DNA from: Eudorina sp. 2006-703-Eu-15
Taxonomy: Eukaryota; Chlorophyta; Chlorophyceae; Chlamydomonadales; Volvocaceae
Direction: 5' to 3'
Assembly: GCA_003117195.1 (NCBI GenBank)
Contig: BDSI01000173.1
Span: forward strand, 145,501-209,500
DNA length: 64,000 bases
Under the pieces are notes generated by a model. It saw only the letters and a program-made list of their open reading frames with translations, made no database searches and was not told the origin of the DNA. A program made the translations under genes and the position numbers. This document shows positions 61,801-64,000 of this stretch, piece after piece (positions within the stretch are counted from its first letter, which is position 1; the number at the start of each line of letters is the position of its first letter).

Positions 61801-62703
61801 AGCACGTGTAATCGTTGTCGGCGCACAGCACGGTCACGGCAGCGAAGCCGCTGGCGTCCCAGTACGGCACCAGGCCCCAGCCGGCGCCCAGGCCCTTGCA
61901 GAAGGCGTCCGCGCCTGCGTACGAGGTGCGCTTTGTGGCGTCCGTGGTGTACATGCGGTACTCGTAGCCGTCCTTGGTCAGGTACAGCACGCCGGGCTCG
62001 GGGGATGGCGGCGGGGGCGAGGCCGCTGGCAAGCGAGCGAGGGAGGAACATACAACGGGAGCCGTACAATAATGTTAATTGCTGTTCGTGGCACGAAGCA
62101 CGGCGGAGAGGTCTATTTCACATATAGAATCAGCAGCAGCTTGAAAAGAAGAAAAATGAAATGGGAGTGACCGCAAGGCAGATACATGTTATGTCCGGTT
62201 AGTTGGTAGTGACTGGTTGATTTAATGAGCCCCGCTTGCACAGCCCGTTCTATAAAATCTTTGTCGGGTCCAAGTCCGCCCCTATGCATGTGGTGGATGG
62301 TATGCCATTGTTACAGAGATAGACCGACATTTATTTGCGTGTCAGAGTTCAGGATCAAGCAACGGACCCGGCCACATACCGGAAGCTGCTGCCCGAGACA
62401 CCGTTACGGCGCTCAACAGCACGCCAATCGACAGCAGCACTGCCGCGGTTGTGGTGGTAGCGGCAGGCCTCATCATGGCTGAGACCTTGGCTTGCTTGCG
62501 GCAGTGGACGTTGTTTGCTCGCAGCAGCGGGGGTATATGCTATGGTAAGCAAGCGGCCGATGCACAGGTATGTTTGCAACCTAGATGTTGTTCTCCGAGT
62601 GTAAGATAGAAATCTCTATTAATTTCGTGTCCTGCCAAACTGCTGCTTCTTGCTTGTGAAGAATGATGTTGATGATTGATTTAGCAAGACAGCCTATCTA
62701 TAA
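58861..62703. repeat. Lectin-gene array, unit B (3,843 bp)
   Basis: Same unit as A with one more 369-bp lectin repeat, which accounts for its 368-bp greater length. Flanks match almost base for base except for AT microsatellite lengths. Confidence 0.9.
60576..62032 (-). pseudogene. Four-CTLD lectin gene with a frameshift after the first domain (unit B)
   Basis: Stop at 60576-60578. CTLDs lie at about 61998-61691, 61629-61323, 61261-60954 and 60892-60585, read from the 5' end on the minus strand. Between domains 1 and 2 (about 61623-61630) the linker reads ACGCCGGCTGGATGG where other copies have ACGCCGGGCTCGATGG. One base is missing and one is changed, so translation from domain 1 stops at 61610 after about 140 residues. 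Domains 2-4 remain open in the other frame. Some positions of domains 1 and 3 share variants (TVLCADN for TELCADN), suggesting exchange among repeats. If the base loss is a sequencing error, this is an intact four-domain gene. Confidence 0.75.
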
Positions 62704-63577
62704 ATATACATTACGGCGGAGGCCCGCTGACGTACATTGTGCCGGTTTCTTGGCAACCAGCACGACGGCACCAAGCAAGCCGCCTCGACCGAGGCGACCA
62801 CGGTAGCCAGCCAGGTACGTATATCAGTCTGGGATGGGCTGAACGCATGCCTTGCTTCGTTGTGCATACGACTCTATATACTATATCCAACAGATTATGA
62901 GGTACATCTGTGTGCATAAATCGAACTTGCAATAACACTTCGTTTGCGCTAGTGCGATCCGTCGGCGGCTGCGTTGCCGTTGGTCTGTGATGAGACATGT
63001 TGTCCTATCGATCCATAAAGGATAGCTAGCTGGCTAGATAGGTCATGTCAATTAATACAATGCTTATTCGTAAATTAATTATGCAACGACACACACATAG
63101 CTAATATACATCTATATATTTATATGTTAAGATATTTGTATTCGTTGGTTCCTTATCGAAGGGTTTATTTGATATGCGCCAGCAAAACCCGGCGTGTATT
63201 ACAATCAATGCATGTACGGGGGGTTGCGAGGTCTTTTGGGCACAGCGAACCCTTTTCTGCCAATACGTGTGGGCCATTATTTCGTTCTCTTGCAAAGAGA
63301 AGTCAGGCATGTGGGCACCCGCATTAAAAAAACTGATTCTGGTTATATGCGTGAACATTTCAACATTGCTTGACTAGCTAATAAGTAGTGCGCACGCAGG
63401 CATTATCACCATTCGCAGCACTGATCCCGCTGATCCTACGTTCTTGCTTGTGCGCGCTGAACAACAAGGCCGACAATATATCGCCGTTGGTCTGCTGCAC
63501 ATGTGACCGTATACACAGCCTGTCGGATATATAGCGCGATTATTCACGGCGGCGTTGGCGATGGCGATGAATGAGTT

Positions 63578-63644
<67 letters not shown>

Positions 63645-64000
63645 GTAATGCTAATTTTGTATTTGATATACTGTTATGCTGTCACATAATTAATGTAATT
63701 CTTTTAACTTAATTTATATTGCTATTGTTGTTGTTGTTGCTGCGTGCTGCTGTTGTCCAACCTGCTGCTGTTGTTTCAACCTCCACAAACATTCGCTGTG
63801 ATGTCGGTGCTGGGAGATCTCGCTCGTTGCTCGCTATGTTGCCGGGGCGTCAAGCAAGAGTTAATCCTAGTACGCATGCAGGCACCAACGCCCCCGTTAA
63901 TGTTTCTGCAGAGTCCACCTTCCATGCTCATAATTCAATCTTCGAGTGCATCGAGCGATTTTATTATTAGACTGAGGGACGCCTCTCTCGTTGGTAGCTT
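62704..64000. repeat. Lectin-gene array, unit C (cut by the window edge)
   Basis: Same left part as units A and B up to about 600 bases before the expected lectin stop. The coding part of the third gene lies outside the window. Confidence 0.9.
63580..63641. repeat. (TA)n microsatellite, about 31 copies
   Basis: Perfect TA run. At the same position units A and B have only short AT runs (56275-56294 and 59733-59746), so it has expanded in unit C. Confidence 0.95.

Overview
The window is nuclear DNA of a green alga, most likely a volvocine (Chlamydomonas/Volvox-like) chlorophyte. The reasons are: GC-rich coding sequence cut into many short exons with GT-AG introns; proline/serine-rich linkers between extracellular domains; a TGTAA poly(A) signal near several gene ends; and a ThiC gene with a TPP riboswitch inside an intron. 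There is no operon structure. Gene models below were assembled by hand from exon homology, splice sites and reading-frame phase.

Layout. 1-1055: last exon of a membrane protein that enters from the left. 4246-14751: a 17-exon gene for a secreted, membrane-anchored M43 (pappalysin-like) metalloprotease, whose last exon resembles the first gene's. 14752-18570: no recognisable gene, one 34-bp minisatellite. 18571-19247 (minus): mitochondrial complex I ESSS/NDUFB11-like subunit, head to head with THIC at 19559-28120, the thiamine-pyrimidine synthase. A complete TPP aptamer lies in THIC intron 6 (22581-22707). About 7.2 kb holding THIC exons 7-17 plus the terminal exon of a convergent gene is tandemly duplicated (23292-30525 and 30526-37823). 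This leaves a 5'-truncated THIC copy and an orphan exon. 37641-38770 (minus) and 42991-43491 (minus) encode two members of an unrecognised small, probably plastid-targeted family. Between them lies a TPMT-like methyltransferase gene (39603-42794).

43702-54219 encodes the condensin II subunit CAP-D3 in more than 20 exons, with an antisense tRNA-Val(AAC) in one intron. From 55341 to the right edge is a tandem array of 3.5-3.8 kb units. Each unit carries a minus-strand C-type-lectin-domain gene (three domains in unit A, four in unit B with a frameshift; unit C is cut by the window edge) embedded in AT-rich DNA.

The genes are independent housekeeping and cell-surface functions. The most interesting parts are the riboswitch-controlled THIC with its partial duplicate outside the riboswitch, the unknown small protein family, and the actively rearranging lectin array.
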